A stretch of DNA of 64,000 bases from Enoplolaimus lenunculus (GCA_030248215.1 JASANG010001358.1:185766-249765); one strand, 5' to 3'; shown: positions 21,870 to 33,713, numbered from the stretch's first letter. A program made the numbers and translations. The notes: a model not told the origin generated them from the letters alone.

Positions 21870-22060
21870 GCAACTTCAAGCCCACATCTCTAGCCCCACA
21901 ACTTGCCTGCTGCTGAAGGAAGGCAAGGAAGGGGGGACAATCCCCTGGTATAATTTTGGGTCCCCTAGAAAATCGTCAACATATCTTCTAAAGTCATCGA
22001 AATCCCTGGTATGCCCCTCCTGAAAAATGTATGCCCCACTAGTAATGTGAGCTGACTACG
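21870..22060. mobile_element. GCC-D-like remnant
   Basis: CAAGCCCACATCTCTAGCCC ... TATGCCCCACTAGTAATGTG then AGCTGACTACGACG. It reads like a reversed, decayed GCC-D. Confidence 0.4.
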
Positions 22061-22404
22061 ACGTGCTCACAAGTTAGGAGGTAATTCAGTAAAGTTTCCG
22101 GGATGCCGGAGCGATCGGAGGCAACCGGTGTCACAAGGCCCTGGTCCTGTCTAAGGATGTTCGGGCATTATATATTTATTGAAGGTCTTTATTTGTTCAA
22201 AGTCTTTTCCTACAATATCAACGTTTGTCGTTTAAGAATACGTAAGATTCAAAGATTTAGGAAATTTAACAAAATTCAACCTTGACATTACGCCCCCGGA
22301 ATATTCGTTCCAACTAAATTTTGTCCCCTGATAAGTTTGTCATCGACAAGTCCACCCCGTAAAATTCATGTCCGCAGAAATGTGCTGTGTGTCAAATTTT
22401 GACT

Positions 22405-22563
22405 CATAAGATCAGTGTCTTTTTTGCGGATTGCAATAGAGTAAGCTTAAGCTTTAGCCAATTTTTTGCTTAGGATTAGACTTAGGTATACGCTTATTCT
22501 CACGCTTAGGCTTAGGCTTAGAAATATGCTTATAATACTGTTACGGCCATGTTCTATACCTTA
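22405..22563 (+). mobile_element. TG-A element, left end lost
   Basis: TTTGCGGATTGCAATAGAGT through TACGGCCATGTTCTATACC, with TTAGGC arrays split by ACGCTTATTCTCACGC. Confidence 0.65.
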
Positions 22564-22966
22564 TGCGTGGTTCCCACTACCTTACGTGCGCTTGGTACCT
22601 CTTTTGTTACTTACCTATAGCAGGAGTTAGAAACAACCTTCTTATATGAATAGGTTGTTATAGATAGATACTATCCATATGGGTACCGTACGTTTGTAGC
22701 TATGGGTAACTAGTCTTCAGTTGGTTAGTAATATGGATAAGTACCTTGCGATTGTTTTAACAATATTTATGGCTAGTGTATTTTTTAGATTTTTTTCGAA
22801 AGACATATTGTAAAAAAGACTAACCCAGACTTAAAAATAAAACTCATTGTAGTGAGACGTTTTAAAGTGCAAGCTTAACGGTTCATTATGTTGACATCTA
22901 TATGAACTACGATCAGACATCTTAACTCTACCCAAATGGGTAGGTCAATATTTCGAAAACCTAGCT

Positions 22967-23262
22967 ATGCATATCATTTTACTTTCTGTTGGTATTTATA
23001 TGGGTAGCGAAAAAATTACTGTGTACCGCTATGTGCATAACAAGACAGACACCAAGAGTACATTTGGTAACGTTGTAACACAGCGAACCCAGAAATTCAA
23101 TTCGGTCGGCAATCCGATGGCGCCCATGCTACAATGTGAACCCTGCATTAGCTCAAATTTCTATACTTCATTAAAGTTTACCGTTTGCCTCGGCTTTTAG
23201 ACGTAAAGTTTACGATGAATAAAAATTTAAAATGGATAGGGGATTAAAGTAAACGCAAACTA

Positions 23263-23303
<41 letters not shown>

Positions 23304-23330
23304 AAAAAAGAAAAAAAAAAAAAAAAAACA
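22967..23330 (+). other. Short open frame followed by a ~60-bp poly(A) tract
   Basis: A 77-codon frame (22967-23200) beginning MHIILLSVGIYMGSEKITVY is followed by GATGAATAAAAATT. About 60 bases later comes an almost pure A run at 23270-23330. That layout is what a reverse-transcribed RNA leaves behind. No flanking duplication was found and the frame resembles no family known to me, so a LINE/SINE tail or a simple A repeat remain possible. Confidence 0.35.
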
Positions 23331-23815
23331 CAAACACCTTAGATCAAAATTATGCAGGCACCGTTGTTGCTATCAAATTGCATTTGCGCAACAAAAATAT
23401 GTGACCACCCTCATTCGCCAAGAAGACATATATTCCAGGAAGGACTTCAGAATTATCTTCAAAATAGCTTTTCCGATTATATAAGTATTTAAGCAAACAT
23501 ATTTTTAAAAAGTGAAATCAGCCTAAATTTCAAACAGACACGATAGTTGACCTGATTTTTAATTTGAGATAAAATTTCATTTTTTTTTCAAACAAAAAAA
23601 TACTCTTTAATCACTTGAAAACATTAAAAATAAATAAGAAAATTTGAAATTATTTAACCTCTTGCTAACACTTTCACAATATTTGCAATTGTGAACATTT
23701 TCTAAAATAAAGACAGTTGACGAATCTGATATTTGAAATAATAGAGACCAGATGTTAAAAAGCGATATGCTTAGAAACTTTTTTTCTGATTTCTTATCTG
23801 GATTTTGATTGGCTA

Positions 23816-24025
23816 CACTGTAAAACATGGTGAGTCAAATTGACTCTCTCCGAAATAGGCTCTACGGCACTACATAAACTGAGTCAAATGCAACACACCC
23901 AGAGTCAAACGTACGGCTAAGAGAGTCGTATTTAAACTCTGGCGGAGTTGAATTTGACTCAGTTTGGGTAGTCTCGTAGAACCTATTTCGCAGAGAGTCA
24001 ATTTGGCTCACCATTTTTTGCAGTG
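23816..24025. mobile_element. PAL-2 element (palindromic DNA element)
   Basis: Founding description of PAL-2. The intact form begins CACTGCAAAAAATGGTGAGT and ends with the reverse complement, flanked by TA. Arms contain CAAATTGACTCTCTCCGAAA, TAGGCTCTACGGGACTACAC and AAACTGAGTCAAATTCGACT; the centre is GACTCCGCCAGAGTC-like. The whole ~210 bp can fold into one hairpin. This copy starts CACTGTAAAACATGG. Seven copies: 522, 23816, 29190, 38647, 41197, 45701 and 61317. Confidence 0.85.
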
Positions 24026-24199
24026 TAGATACTGTTGTCAAAGGACAACCTGTATTTGGCTGTGGCAGAAAAGCGAGCTTCGGTTTCGAAATTCTTGCCC
24101 GAGGTACAGGTTTATTTTGGTAGTGAAATTTTTCAGATTTTTTGTTAAAGTTGTATTGTCGACTGAGAGAGCTTACCAGCATAGCATTGATGTAGTTTT

Positions 24200-24505
24200 C
24201 GGCTCATGTAAAGATCAGGGGCAGAACGTTTTTTTGCGGACTGCAACAGAGTATAAGACCGGATCAGTCACCCCCCATAACCCCCATTTGGGGGTCACCC
24301 CAACGAGAGGCTTCCGCTCTAACAATACACAAAAAATTGTCGTTAATATTCATCAGAGATTGAAAAATATTTTGATCATCGCAAGACAGTTCCACCCTGG
24401 AGTTTTTGGGGGGCCCATCCCGCTCCGGCACTAATCTTATGCTTTAGACTAATTTTTCGATTAGGCTCTACCGTGGGCTTAGGCTTAGATATAAGTTCAT
24501 TCTTC
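24200..24505 (+). mobile_element. TG-A element interrupted by unknown sequence
   Basis: The left part, GGCTCATGTAAAGATCAGG to AACAGAGTATAAG, and the right part, from TCTTATGCTTTAGAC to GATATAAGTTCATTC, flank ~175 bp rich in CCCCCATTTGGGGG that lacks clear ends. Confidence 0.55.
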
Positions 24506-24952
24506 ATTGGTTAAATTTTCGACGTTGAAATTGCTAATATTTTTGAACGAAACGGCAAAAATCAAATTTCTAATAACAATTTGCAGAATATTAACTTATG
24601 TAGCGAACTTATGTATTATCATTTTAATTACCTAATTTTGCTTGTACTCAGGCTTTGGCAATGATACACCCTGACTGTTTGAGATAAGGTTCAATAATAG
24701 CTTTTAAGATCACATTGCCCAAGTATAGGTTTCGAACGTTTCACACGTGCAAGTTTTTGCAACTGCAAGTTTTGCCAAAATTTGACGCAAATATAAAATA
24801 TTGGATACTGGGTGATGAATGTGAATCATACGAAATATAATTGCGCATGCACCAGCTACAAGATTATCTCTACTCCTGTACTAATCTTTAAGTTCAGCAA
24901 CTGCAACAGTTAGCGAGTTTGCATATCTGTTACTAACTCACGACAGTTGCTA

Positions 24953-25200
24953 CACTGTAAATTGCAATGGGCTGATTAATCAATTCAGCTAACGAGTTGG
25001 TTATTTTTGAAATCAGTAAACGTTAACTCACTCCCAGTTGAGTTGAGTCTCACTCTGAGTTGAGTTGACCCTGGGTGACTTGATTGATTAGCTCAGAATA
25101 AATTGAATCAAACTCTACATTTTGACTTCTAATAGTCATTACTCAGACTGAGTGATTCAACTCATTGTGAGTTTAAATCAACTCACTGAAATTTACAGTG
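24953..25200. mobile_element. PAL-1 element upstream of the Q-rich gene
   Basis: CACTGTAAATTGCAATGGG ... CACTGAAATTTACAGTG with TA on each side. It ends 98 bp before the ATG at 25299, so it lies in the likely promoter or 5' leader. Confidence 0.85.
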
Positions 25201-25298
25201 TACACACATTTGAGAATATGGTCGTTGGTAAACATTTACCATGCATAAAAGAAGTATAAATTTCAAATCTAACCGCAATGATGCGCTGTTAATAAACC

Positions 25299-28200
25299 AT
25301 GCGTTCGCCATGTAGAATGTCGTTTACATTCAAACCCAATTTGTCAACAAATGATTCCAAATTCAACCGTCAATCGTTCACAACGCCAGACAGCCATAAC
25401 TCAATCGACGGCACGTATTCAACCGCTCCCACCCTACCTAAAGAAGCCCACGAACCCGAAAGCTTGAATCCAAACACAGGACGCCTAGACGAACGTGCAA
25501 ACGGTAACTTAGACGTGGACGAGTCTAAGACTAGCGATAGTTTTCGAATTAGAAAATTATCTATTTTCAAGCGTGAACTAAATCGGTCACTTAAAAACCG
25601 TTACGCTCTTGCTAGCCCTGACTTTACCTCCGAAACCTTTCAACACGAGCATTGTTATAGGCAGATTGATCAACCTATACCCGGTGCCGCCGACCATAGC
25701 AGGGTTGAAAACGGAAGCATAGTCGTTACACAAGGCGACGAGGCCGGCACCAAGACTTCAAAACCCAACGGCACACACTTAATAGAGCAACCGCAATACG
25801 CGTCGGTTCGGTGTAGTTTTAGTAAATCTGGTTCAATCCGAGTAAACGGCCTACATTCAACGGACTCGAGTTCAAAATTGGACCCTAATTTGTCGCGAAA
25901 TAAACTTTCATCAGCCTCACCTATGCCGTCGAGGTGTCCACAGCCGCCGGTGACGTTCCAAAAGGAAGCGGTTACGCTTAACTCGAACGGCCCAATGCAA
26001 AAATCACCAATCGCCATTCAACGAACAGCTAAATCGGTTGAAGTGAAACAAAATGTGTCAAATTTAAGACAAACTTTCGATTTGAGCAGTAGTTCAATTA
26101 GTCAACCTGGTGAGGTGCCGAACGGTCAACACGAAGCCAAAACTAATAGCGTTTCCAGTGTTGGAAATTATGCTTCGGTTGACGTAAGCTCTGCCCAAAT
26201 CGTTGACAATGAAGCCGCTGAAAGTTCAAGGGACGTCTTGAACCGTAATTCAACCTGTCGCTTGAGTCTCGCTCCGAAAAGCGACCCTTGCCGGTCGCGA
26301 TTGCAAAGTGCAATGAAGTCGGCAACCCGTGACAAACGGCATACTCCGGAACTTACGAAACGACAATTTAAACCAATCAGAATCGAGCAGACCGAATTAG
26401 CCAATGAACGACGTCCTACGGTACGCAGTCGAAGTGCTGCAGCACGAGGTACTGGAGACGATTCAGATGACTATTGGAGCAGCTCACTGGAGCGACGACG
26501 GAATAAATTGCAACGATTCGACCGCTTAGAACGACATTACGCTACAGTAGGACCTCATCATCGAAGCCGTCAACTGGCTGCACGATTTCTACAGTACCCT
26601 AATATTGATTGGCTAAACAGCTGGCGATCGACTCCTGAGCATCACCAATCAGCTTCAGCAATGATGATGTCATCAACGAACGAACAACGAAGCGAGTTTC
26701 GCAAATCCGGCCGAAAATCTCGACGTGGCGCTTGCGGAGATTTTGAAATTTTTTACGATGCCGACGTATTTCAACGCCCTCTGCCTCTGCCGCCAGACTA
26801 CCCAGCGTACGTTCATAGCCCACCGGTCCGAAGGCGAACCGGCATCGAACCTGGTCCAATTTGGCATAGCCGTTCAGCGGCGATTCCCCTCGCCGAATAC
26901 CCAGATCCCTATTGGCATCAGCCGGTGCAAGCATATCCAGGTCGGGATATTCTACCCCCGTTTAGCTGGTATGCGTATCGAAACATTTTTCCCTACACAA
27001 CGTTGCATTACCCAAATCGGCGGGGGATTTCTGGGTCCCAGAATGCTCAATATTATCAAGATGGCCTGACTCCAGACTCTACAATTGGTGTATTTAACCC
27101 TAACCTGGGACTTGTGGCCCAATCAGCAAGCGTCGGAACGCTTGATGCCCATAGTCAACAGCAACCACAACAACAACAACAACAACCCCAACAACAACAA
27201 CAACACCAACAACAACAACAACAACACCAACACCACCCCCAACAACAACAACAACAACCAAAACAACAACAACAACAACTACAGCAACCACAACAACAAC
27301 AACAGCATCACAATCTATACAACAACTGTTGCTATGTCGGAGCAGCAAATAACCTGGAGATGCCATCGTACGATCCGTTTAAAAGACGCCCCAGTGGCCC
27401 CATCCGAAGGAGTGGGAACCAAAAATTTAGTCAATTTCGCACTGCGCCCCACACAGGGGCCCTTCCGGGCACCATACAAATCTACGACATTTTAACCGAG
27501 GGACCTCAAGGCACTAGCGTCCCAGCTCCACCTCAGCCTATCCTACCTAGCGTTATGATAGACAATCCAACCCCTTCTGGCGAAAATTGTGACCCGAAGG
27601 TAAACTTATACGGCCCCTCAGCCGAAACTCAACTTCATAACGGGATGGCCCCTGATGGAAATGTCAGCACCATTCAACTTTTCAGTGACGTAAGGACCCC
27701 TATAGGTGTAACCCCTTTAGGTGGAAATGTTGAAATGCCACCCCCAGGGTTTACAAATGGACTTGGATATATGCCAAATGGGATAATACAGTCCCAGCAT
27801 GCTGATCATAATATGGTACCGGTTATTTCGACGGCAGCAAACCATGGAAATGTCCTTCGAAAACGAAGACACAGCGATGGTAAGTGCTTACGTTTGGCTT
27901 TATGCTATTCAGTATACAAATTTAAAATCGAAAAACTGGCAAATAATCAGAAAATCTTAACCACTTTCTCACATGAATATTTTCTATTTATTACGTATAA
28001 GATCTAATATCAAGCCAGGAATTGAATGGCAACATTTCCGGTAGGAAGTGTTTTTCCATCACCACTGAGCGATAGGAGCTTGACGCTCGAGCCCGAAGGG
28101 GCTCTTCCGAATTGTGGAGAATGGTTGCGCTGTAATTTACTGTGCGAGACCCGGACGACCGCCGCGTGGAGCCGCACGCTACTGCGCGCCGCTGCACGCG

Positions 28201-31200
28201 GCGATGCGTTGTTAACAAAAATATAAGGAAAATCTATTCTGTGGAATTTTTAATAAAAAAATTTGGCCCATGGGCGTCCAGGTTTCTAGTGGGTCTATAA
28301 AAGTGTAGGTTTACATTCTAGATTACATTTTTGCTTAGGCTTAGGCTTAGGAACTCATTTTTGCAATGATTAGGATTAGGCTTAGGCTTTAGGAATACGT
28401 TTAATCTACTGTTACGCCCGTTAAAGTAACATTGGCCAAAAATGTTACTGTGCCGCGTAACTTCAAAATTGTTTAATACTGCGCATTGTGTGTTATTTAT
28501 TCACGTATACAGATTGCGCGCTAAGTTGCTCATAGTATACTCCATGTGGCCGAACAGGTTAAAGCAACATACGTCTAAATCAGGAACACAACGGTTTTGG
28601 TTGAAGAGACATGACTTTGTGTCGGATTTTGACTTCGAAATTTTGGCCCATGTAAATATCAAAGGCGGTGGGTTTTTCTGTGGGAATGCAGTAGAGTAAG
28701 CTTAAGCTTTAGACTAATTTTTTTGCTTGGCTTAGGCTTAGGTTTAGGCTTAGGAATATGCTCATTCTTACGCTCAGGCTAAGGCTTAGGCTTAGGAATG
28801 TGCTCATTCTTAGGCTTAGGTTTAGGCTTAGGCTTCGGAATATGATTATAATACTGTTCCGCCCCGGTTCTTTATATTGGCTGAAATTTTGAAGGTTTTA
28901 AAAAAGACAATAAATACGAACCAATGGTTAGACTGAAGTCTTGTCGGGTCTGTGAAATAACTTCTACGATGACAGGCATAAGAGACTGCAAATTAGCCCA
29001 AATATTCTACCTGTAATGTTAGGCTTTTCCCAAATAAATCATACTATGAGCAACTCAGTGCACGCTGTATAATACACAATGTGCAGTATTTGATAATTAG
29101 GTGTTGTACGCTCAGTATATAATCTCGACAAAGCGTAAATTCGCAACTTGGCGTAAAAGAACCTAATTAAACTAAACGTCAAGCTTCTACACTGCAAAAA
29201 ATGGTGAGTCAAATTGACTCTATCGGAAGCAGGCTTTTCCTGACTACACAAACTGAGTCAAATTCGACTCCGCCAGAGTCAAACGTGCGACATAGTGAAT
29301 CGAATTTGACTCTGGTGGAGTCGATTCGACTCAGTTTGTATTGTCAGGAAAAGCCTATTTCCGAGAGAATCAATTTGATGACTCCCCATTTTTTGCAGTG
29401 TATAGCTGATCGAATCGGCGACAATTTGTCGCCCGACAACTTGTCACCCAACAGTGTCCTGAAACCTATTAATAAATCTAAGCATCATTCTAACCATTAT
29501 CGTAAGGCTAAGCCTAAACGCATAACGACGGACGACGAAATGTCGAGTAAATGAAATTTTGTATTACAAGTTGACAGTCGACGAGTTGTCGGGCGACGAA
29601 ATGTTGCGATACTACTTGAGCGGTATGGTCAACGTCTCGTACCAAAGAGGAGTTCGGAGTTTGAATCCTAGCTTGAAATTAGATTTTAACTGAAATAAAA
29701 AATATTTATGCGTAAAAGTGTTATATGGAATTTTAAATAAGTGTTGTTCGCTACTTGGACATGTCTACCAGAAATTGGCAATAAATGGACAAGACGTTTT
29801 ATCTCGCTGGCTTACACAAACATTGTACACAAATTAATACACAGTGCGCAGTGTTTAACAATTAGTTCACTTATATACAGCTCAAAATATAAACAAGACA
29901 TGGATACCCACGGTGACTCGAGTGTGGCTTTTATAGTCGAGCAATGATAGTGAGCACACTCGGGTCTGAATGTCGCGTTCAACTTCAAGCGTGAGAATTT
30001 TAAACTCAGATGTAATTGAAAATATTCATGCGATCACCTTTTTCCCTTCAGAAAATTTTCGCATATATAGCATACTGTATTGACCCGAATAAGAGGGGGA
30101 GGGGTAATAAGGGGGGTCCCCATTTTTGGTCCGAATCAATTTGAGTCTGGATCTCGAATAACAGTCAGTCAGCGCATAGAGTTCCTAAATTATAATCAGA
30201 GTGCATAAATGTCAATAAACCCTAATTGTAGCGCATAAATGACCCAGATCGAAATAATTTGAGTTCGAAACTTTAAGCGTATAAATTTTGAAAATACATT
30301 CCTAAGTATAACCTTGCATTATCGCTCAAGCTATTGATACAAAGCAAATAAACGTTTAATTCAGCGGAAAATTTCAGTACCGGATATATAACAGTAACGA
30401 AGGGCGGCGGAGCGTGGGTTAAAAATATATAACAGTCCGTAACCGAATAACAAGGGGGGTACCCGCTGGAGAGGCCAAATAAATATCAGTCCCTTCCCTC
30501 TTATTCGGGACACTACAGTACAGTAAAAATTGCACTTCATAATAACTTTTACCAGTCCGCATTCGTCAGAACGTTGTGGATCCGCCATTGTATTCAGTAT
30601 AGGGTTCAAATGAATCGGTATTTTAGTATCTTCGAGTCCATCTGAAAATTCGTTATGTCAAAGGCGTTGCATTATTGGCTGGGTCATTGGTTTGACGGCG
30701 TTGATAATTGTGGCACTTGCAATTGCTCTGTTCATACAAGGTAAACGTACAATCTAACTGGCCAGTAGCCAGACGATGTCGACGGGTGGTCAGCCCCAAC
30801 TGCCCCCCTAGAAAAGTTTTAAACTTGTTTGTAAATCATAGCTAACCCTTGTATACGTTCGAAAAAATTACCACAAACCCCTAGCAATCTGAGCTGACTA
30901 CGGGCTTGAATCTAGACCAGCTGTGGGATAGGAGCGTATGCAAAGGGGGCCTATATAAAGATCAGGGGCGGAACGTCTTTCTGTAACACTGGAATAGAGT
31001 ACGCATAAGAGTTTGAGTAATTGTTTGTTTAAGCTTAGATATTAGCTTATTCTTACGCTAAGGCTTACGTTGAAAAATATGCTTACTTATACTATTGTTC
31101 CGTCCCTACTCGATACAATATCCCGAAGGGGTATAGAGGGTTCCCCTAAACTTTTTAAGAAATATAATCATTACACCGTTGCACCAGCTTAGCAGTAACG

Positions 31201-32608
31201 GGCATTTGGTTATTTTGACCTGTGTCAAAGTTAACTACAATCGCTATCTACTTGACAGGACAGCAGTATTAACTATATATGTCTAGCACGTATTGCTTAT
31301 AAAGTAGTGTATTCTAAAAACTAGAGTTGACGCGCTGTATGAATTTTACCGGAGCCGAAGCCGGGGTCCATAACACTCCGGACCCGGTAGCAACCAAAAC
31401 CAATCAATATTTCGGCCCGTGTTACTTTAAGTGGTGTCCAGGTTTAGTCGATGCAGTATTTTTTACATAAATATATACTCTTTTGTAAAATGAATGCAAA
31501 CATGTTTCGTACAGTTTTTACATGGCCGAAACACTAGATTCTCAACAGTAGTATAAGCATATTTTGAGCGTAATCCTCAATCTAAAGCGTAAGAATGAGC
31601 TTATTCCTAAGCCTAAGTCTAAACAAAACAAATTACATAAAGCTTTTAAGGTTACTGTACTGCAGTTCCGTGCCAGTTTTCTAAGACACATCGAGACAAA
31701 TGAAGATTACATTTGAAATTTGGCTCCGATTAGGCTCCGGCCAATTAAGCGCTTGTTTCGGCTATGAGATGTGTCTGTGTCTGAAAAGGTGGCAGAATGC
31801 TATGTATATTTTAGGTTTACGCTAGTTTCCATAAATCCCCACGGCTTTTAAGCCGAGGCGTAGGCAGGATTTCATTGCGGCATGATATATCTTTATTTAT
31901 TTTGTTTCGAGCAACCGTAGTGAGCACTAAAATGACTTTAAAAAATCCAGCGAGTTATTCTAATGGCAGAAATTTCAAATGAAGATATATCAAGCTTATC
32001 TCACCTTTGTACAAGTCAAATAGAAGACACTTGTCTGGACAGTCAATTATTCACCATTGGTTTTGTCAAGAGTTGATGACCACTCTTTCAACCAGAGTAT
32101 GTAACTGGGTACATTCTGCGAATAGAAGCATATCTTCAGTGTGAGTTGCGTTTTTAGCTTACTCCCCTCAGTTATTTTTATGGTGTATGTTTGCACATCC
32201 ATCAAAGGATTACACCATTACCGCAAGTGACGTCTACCCAAGAATCAGGGGTCGGGTCAAACCGAAACGCGTGCTGGTACATCTTGTACGCAGACGCGTA
32301 ACCAGCTCACTTTGCTAGGGGAACTAAAAATTTAGGAGGGCCATTTAAGGATTTTCAATGACTTACAAGCAAGGTTGAAAATTTTCTAGGGGGGTAAAAT
32401 TTTTCCAGAGGGGGAGTGAGCCCCTCCCGGGTTCCTCTTTGGCTACGGGTCCAGTAACCACTTTTTTGAAAACGCTGCATACTCTTGTTCAAAGAGTCAT
32501 TGTCGACTTTTGCTTTCAGTGAGCAAAGACGCTGCTGCAACACGCAACGAACGATTGCGATTCTACGACGACACGATTGGCGAAACAGAAGAATTGCAAT
32601 TGCATTAA
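25299..32608 (+). CDS. Unrecognised Q/H-rich protein with one membrane helix (3-exon model, 927 aa)
   Basis: I do not recognise this family. Exon 1 (25299-27879) codes 860 residues and ends at GATG|GTAAGT. Exon 2 (30627-30740) follows in phase and codes SENSLCQRRC then the helix IIGWVIGLTALIIVALAIAL. Exon 3 (32520-32608) codes a ~29-residue acidic tail ending TEELQLH, TAA. The three lengths sum to a whole number of codons. The N-terminal part is polar and likely disordered: Ser/Asn-rich to ~370, Arg-rich blocks (SSSLERRRNKLQRFDRLERH) around 395-420, a Tyr/Pro/Trp-rich stretch around 500-590, then a Q/H tract (~615-670) coded by CAA repeats. With no signal peptide and CQRRC before the helix, an N-in orientation (type II, or tail-anchored-like) is likely. 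Another ATG lies seven codons in. Exon 1 is sure as coding. The helix exon is well supported and exon 3 is tentative, so longer extracellular isoforms cannot be excluded. Both introns are full of repeats. Confidence 0.7.
27155..27310 (+). repeat. CAA trinucleotide tract in coding sequence
   Basis: CAACAACAACAACAA runs with ACC and CAC variants, coding a Gln/His tract with a few Pro and Lys. Almost all Gln codons are CAA, so slippage is a likely cause. The other frames read as Asn/Thr or, on the minus strand, Val runs, which are artefacts. Confidence 0.9.
28055..28115 (-). repeat. TRT element scrap
   Basis: CATCACCACTGAGCGATAGG then AGCTTGACGCTCGAGCCCGA matches the reverse of the TRT segment just before the tRNA-like core at 44170-44215. 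Confidence 0.5.
28263..28438 (+). mobile_element. TG-B element
   Basis: GGCCCATGGGCGTCCAGGTT ... TTACGCCCGTTAAAGTAACA then TTGGCC, in intron 1 of the Q-rich gene. Confidence 0.8.
28644..28881 (+). mobile_element. TG-A element
   Basis: GGCCCATGTAAATATCAAAG at the left and CCGGTTCTTTATATTGGCTG at the right. Three TTAGGC blocks. Confidence 0.75.
29030..29120 (+). repeat. TRT 5' fragment
   Basis: ACTATGAGCAACTCAGTGCA then CGCTGTATAATAC, matching the block GGCAACTCAGCGCAGTGTAT of TRT elements. Confidence 0.5.
29190..29400. mobile_element. PAL-2 element
   Basis: CACTGCAAAAAATGGTGAGT ... CATTTTTTGCAGTG with TA flanks. Centre slightly changed. Confidence 0.85.
29405..29613. mobile_element. TCG-C element, second copy
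   Basis: GCGACAATTTGTCGCCCGAC, CCTATTAATAAATCTAAGC, ACGACGAAATGTCGAGTAAA and GTCGGGCGACGAAATGTTGC follow in the same order as in 10800-11080. It directly follows the PAL-2 copy. Confidence 0.65.
29610..29730 (+). repeat. Diverged TRT tRNA-like core
   Basis: TTGAGCGGTATGGTCAACG (A-box-like), GGAGTTTGAATCCTAGC (B-box-like), then GAAATAAAAAATATTTATGC, the tail seen in TRT. 29810-29880 carries another 5' scrap (GTGCGCAGTGTTTAACAATT). Confidence 0.45.
30072..30526. mobile_element. TIR element with TACTGTATTGACCCG end
   Basis: The left end TACTGTATTGACCCGAATAA is complemented by TTATTCGGGACACTACAGTA at the right. A partial second copy (right half) lies at 61635-61798, sharing TAACAGTCCGTAACYGAATA and GGAGAGGCCAAATAAATATC. 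It lies ~100 bp upstream of the membrane-helix exon at 30627. Confidence 0.75.
30765..30910. mobile_element. GCC-D element, reversed
   Basis: GGCCAGTAGCCAGACGATG, then TCAGCCCCAACTGCCCCCCT, ending GAGCTGACTACGGGCTTG. Confidence 0.5.
30949..31680. mobile_element. Two TG-A copies in opposite orientation
   Basis: 30949-31115 (TTAGGC on plus) starts CCTATATAAAGATCAGGGG. 31522-31680 (CCTAAG on plus) is decayed but keeps AGTAGTATAAGCATATT and AAGCTTTTAAGGTTACTGTA. Between them are CTCCGG-type scraps of a HAT element at 31345-31395 and a TG-B left end at 31423-31470. Confidence 0.55.
32284..32455. mobile_element. GCC-D element
   Basis: CGCGTAACCAGCTCACTTTG ... GTTCCTCTTTGGCTACGGGT, 65 bp upstream of the last exon of the Q-rich gene. 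Confidence 0.6.
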
Positions 32609-32702
32609 ATACTGCATAGAATTGCAATTGCATTAAATACTGCATAGAATTGCAATTGCATTAAATACTGCATAGAATTGCAATTGCATTAAATACTGCA
32701 TT
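32591..32702 (+). repeat. 28-bp tandem repeat over a stop codon
   Basis: Four units starting at 32591, 32619, 32647 and 32675. Each reads GAATTGCAATTGCATTAAAT then ACTGCATA. The first unit supplies the last codons (ELQLH) and TAA of the Q-rich gene model; the rest lie downstream. Confidence 0.9.
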
Positions 32703-32834
32703 CAAAACGACAGATTCAGGCTGAATTGAGACATTTTGTCCCACAAGAATAGAAATAAATTTTAGCAAAACATATACACGGAACACGTGCAAACATAAAT
32801 TGCTAAGCTTGGATGAGGGGAGTAAGGCTTATGT

Positions 32835-33013
32835 TAATACTTTAAAAGGCGTCCAGGTTCCTGGTGGGTCTATAAAAGACCAAGTTTAGATTCTAGAGTA
32901 CATTTTTTTTGCTTAGGCTTATGCTTAGGCTTAGGCTTAGGAATACATTCTTGCAACGCTTAGGCTTAGGATTACGCTTAATCTACTGTTACGCTCCTTA
33001 AAGTAACATTGGC
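32835..33013 (+). mobile_element. TG-B element
   Basis: GGCGTCCAGGTTCCTGGTGG ... TTACGCTCCTTAAAGTAACA then TTGG. Nothing else is seen in 33014-33240. Confidence 0.75.
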
Positions 33014-33254
33014 TCATTAAGTTAATGGTTGGTATAAGGCAAAGACTTTAGACAACCGCTTTAGTCTTATTCATATGTAATATTTAGCTAACTCAGCGCA
33101 TAAGCTTAAGCGACAATGTGGCGGAAAGTGTACACGAACCACCGAATTGCTTGTGGCGTAGGGGCAATACCTATAAGGCCCCCCTACGAGTTGTCGTTGC
33201 TTGTGGCGCAAACAAAGTTTAAGTTAGCTGGTGACACATGATTCCAGACCGGTG

Positions 33255-33430
33255 AGTTTTTTACTCAGTGACTGTCAAAAAACTGAAAAATATAGAGTCA
33301 GTCGTCAATTGTGTTGGCAGAAAACTAAAACATCTTTGAAACTCTTATACTTCAATATCCGTTTTCCGTTTCAGTTATTTTGATCACTATCCGTTTCTGT
33401 TTTCGTTATTTTTACTATCCGTTTGCACCC
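33255..33430. mobile_element. HAT family right part (CCGTTTGCACCCTG end)
   Basis: Repeated CCGTTTYCGTTATTTT blocks end TACTATCCGTTTGCACCCTG. Same family as 37402, 49034, 51260 and 58063. The left end is unclear. Confidence 0.55.
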
Positions 33431-33713
33431 TGTTTGGGACTGTGAGGTTCAGTCTAGCTCTAGTTCTATAGCTAACTTTTCATCTTCAGTAATGAATCAA
33501 ATTCTGCACTGAACTTAAGTTGGTCCAGGACGCATTTTTAGGTTGTTTCTAGTACATATTTTTTGATACTATTTGCTAATAATGTTTTAGACCTCTATTT
33601 CCTCAAAATTACCCGTTTTTGGTTAAGAAATCCGTTATTTTTGCTAACATATCTCCAAACTACTGCGATTCTAAAATTACGTTAAGGTTAAATTCAAAAA
33701 TTTACGCTTGAAT

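Noticed and set aside
23964-24434. A 156-codon plus-strand frame
   Set aside because: It crosses the end of a PAL-2, plain sequence and an interrupted TG-A; composition and repeats make it a chance frame.
27085-27495. Second frame over the CAA tract (poly-Asn/Thr) and a poly-Val frame on the other strand
   Set aside because: Shadows of the Q-rich coding exon; the frame of 25299-27879 is the only long continuous one.
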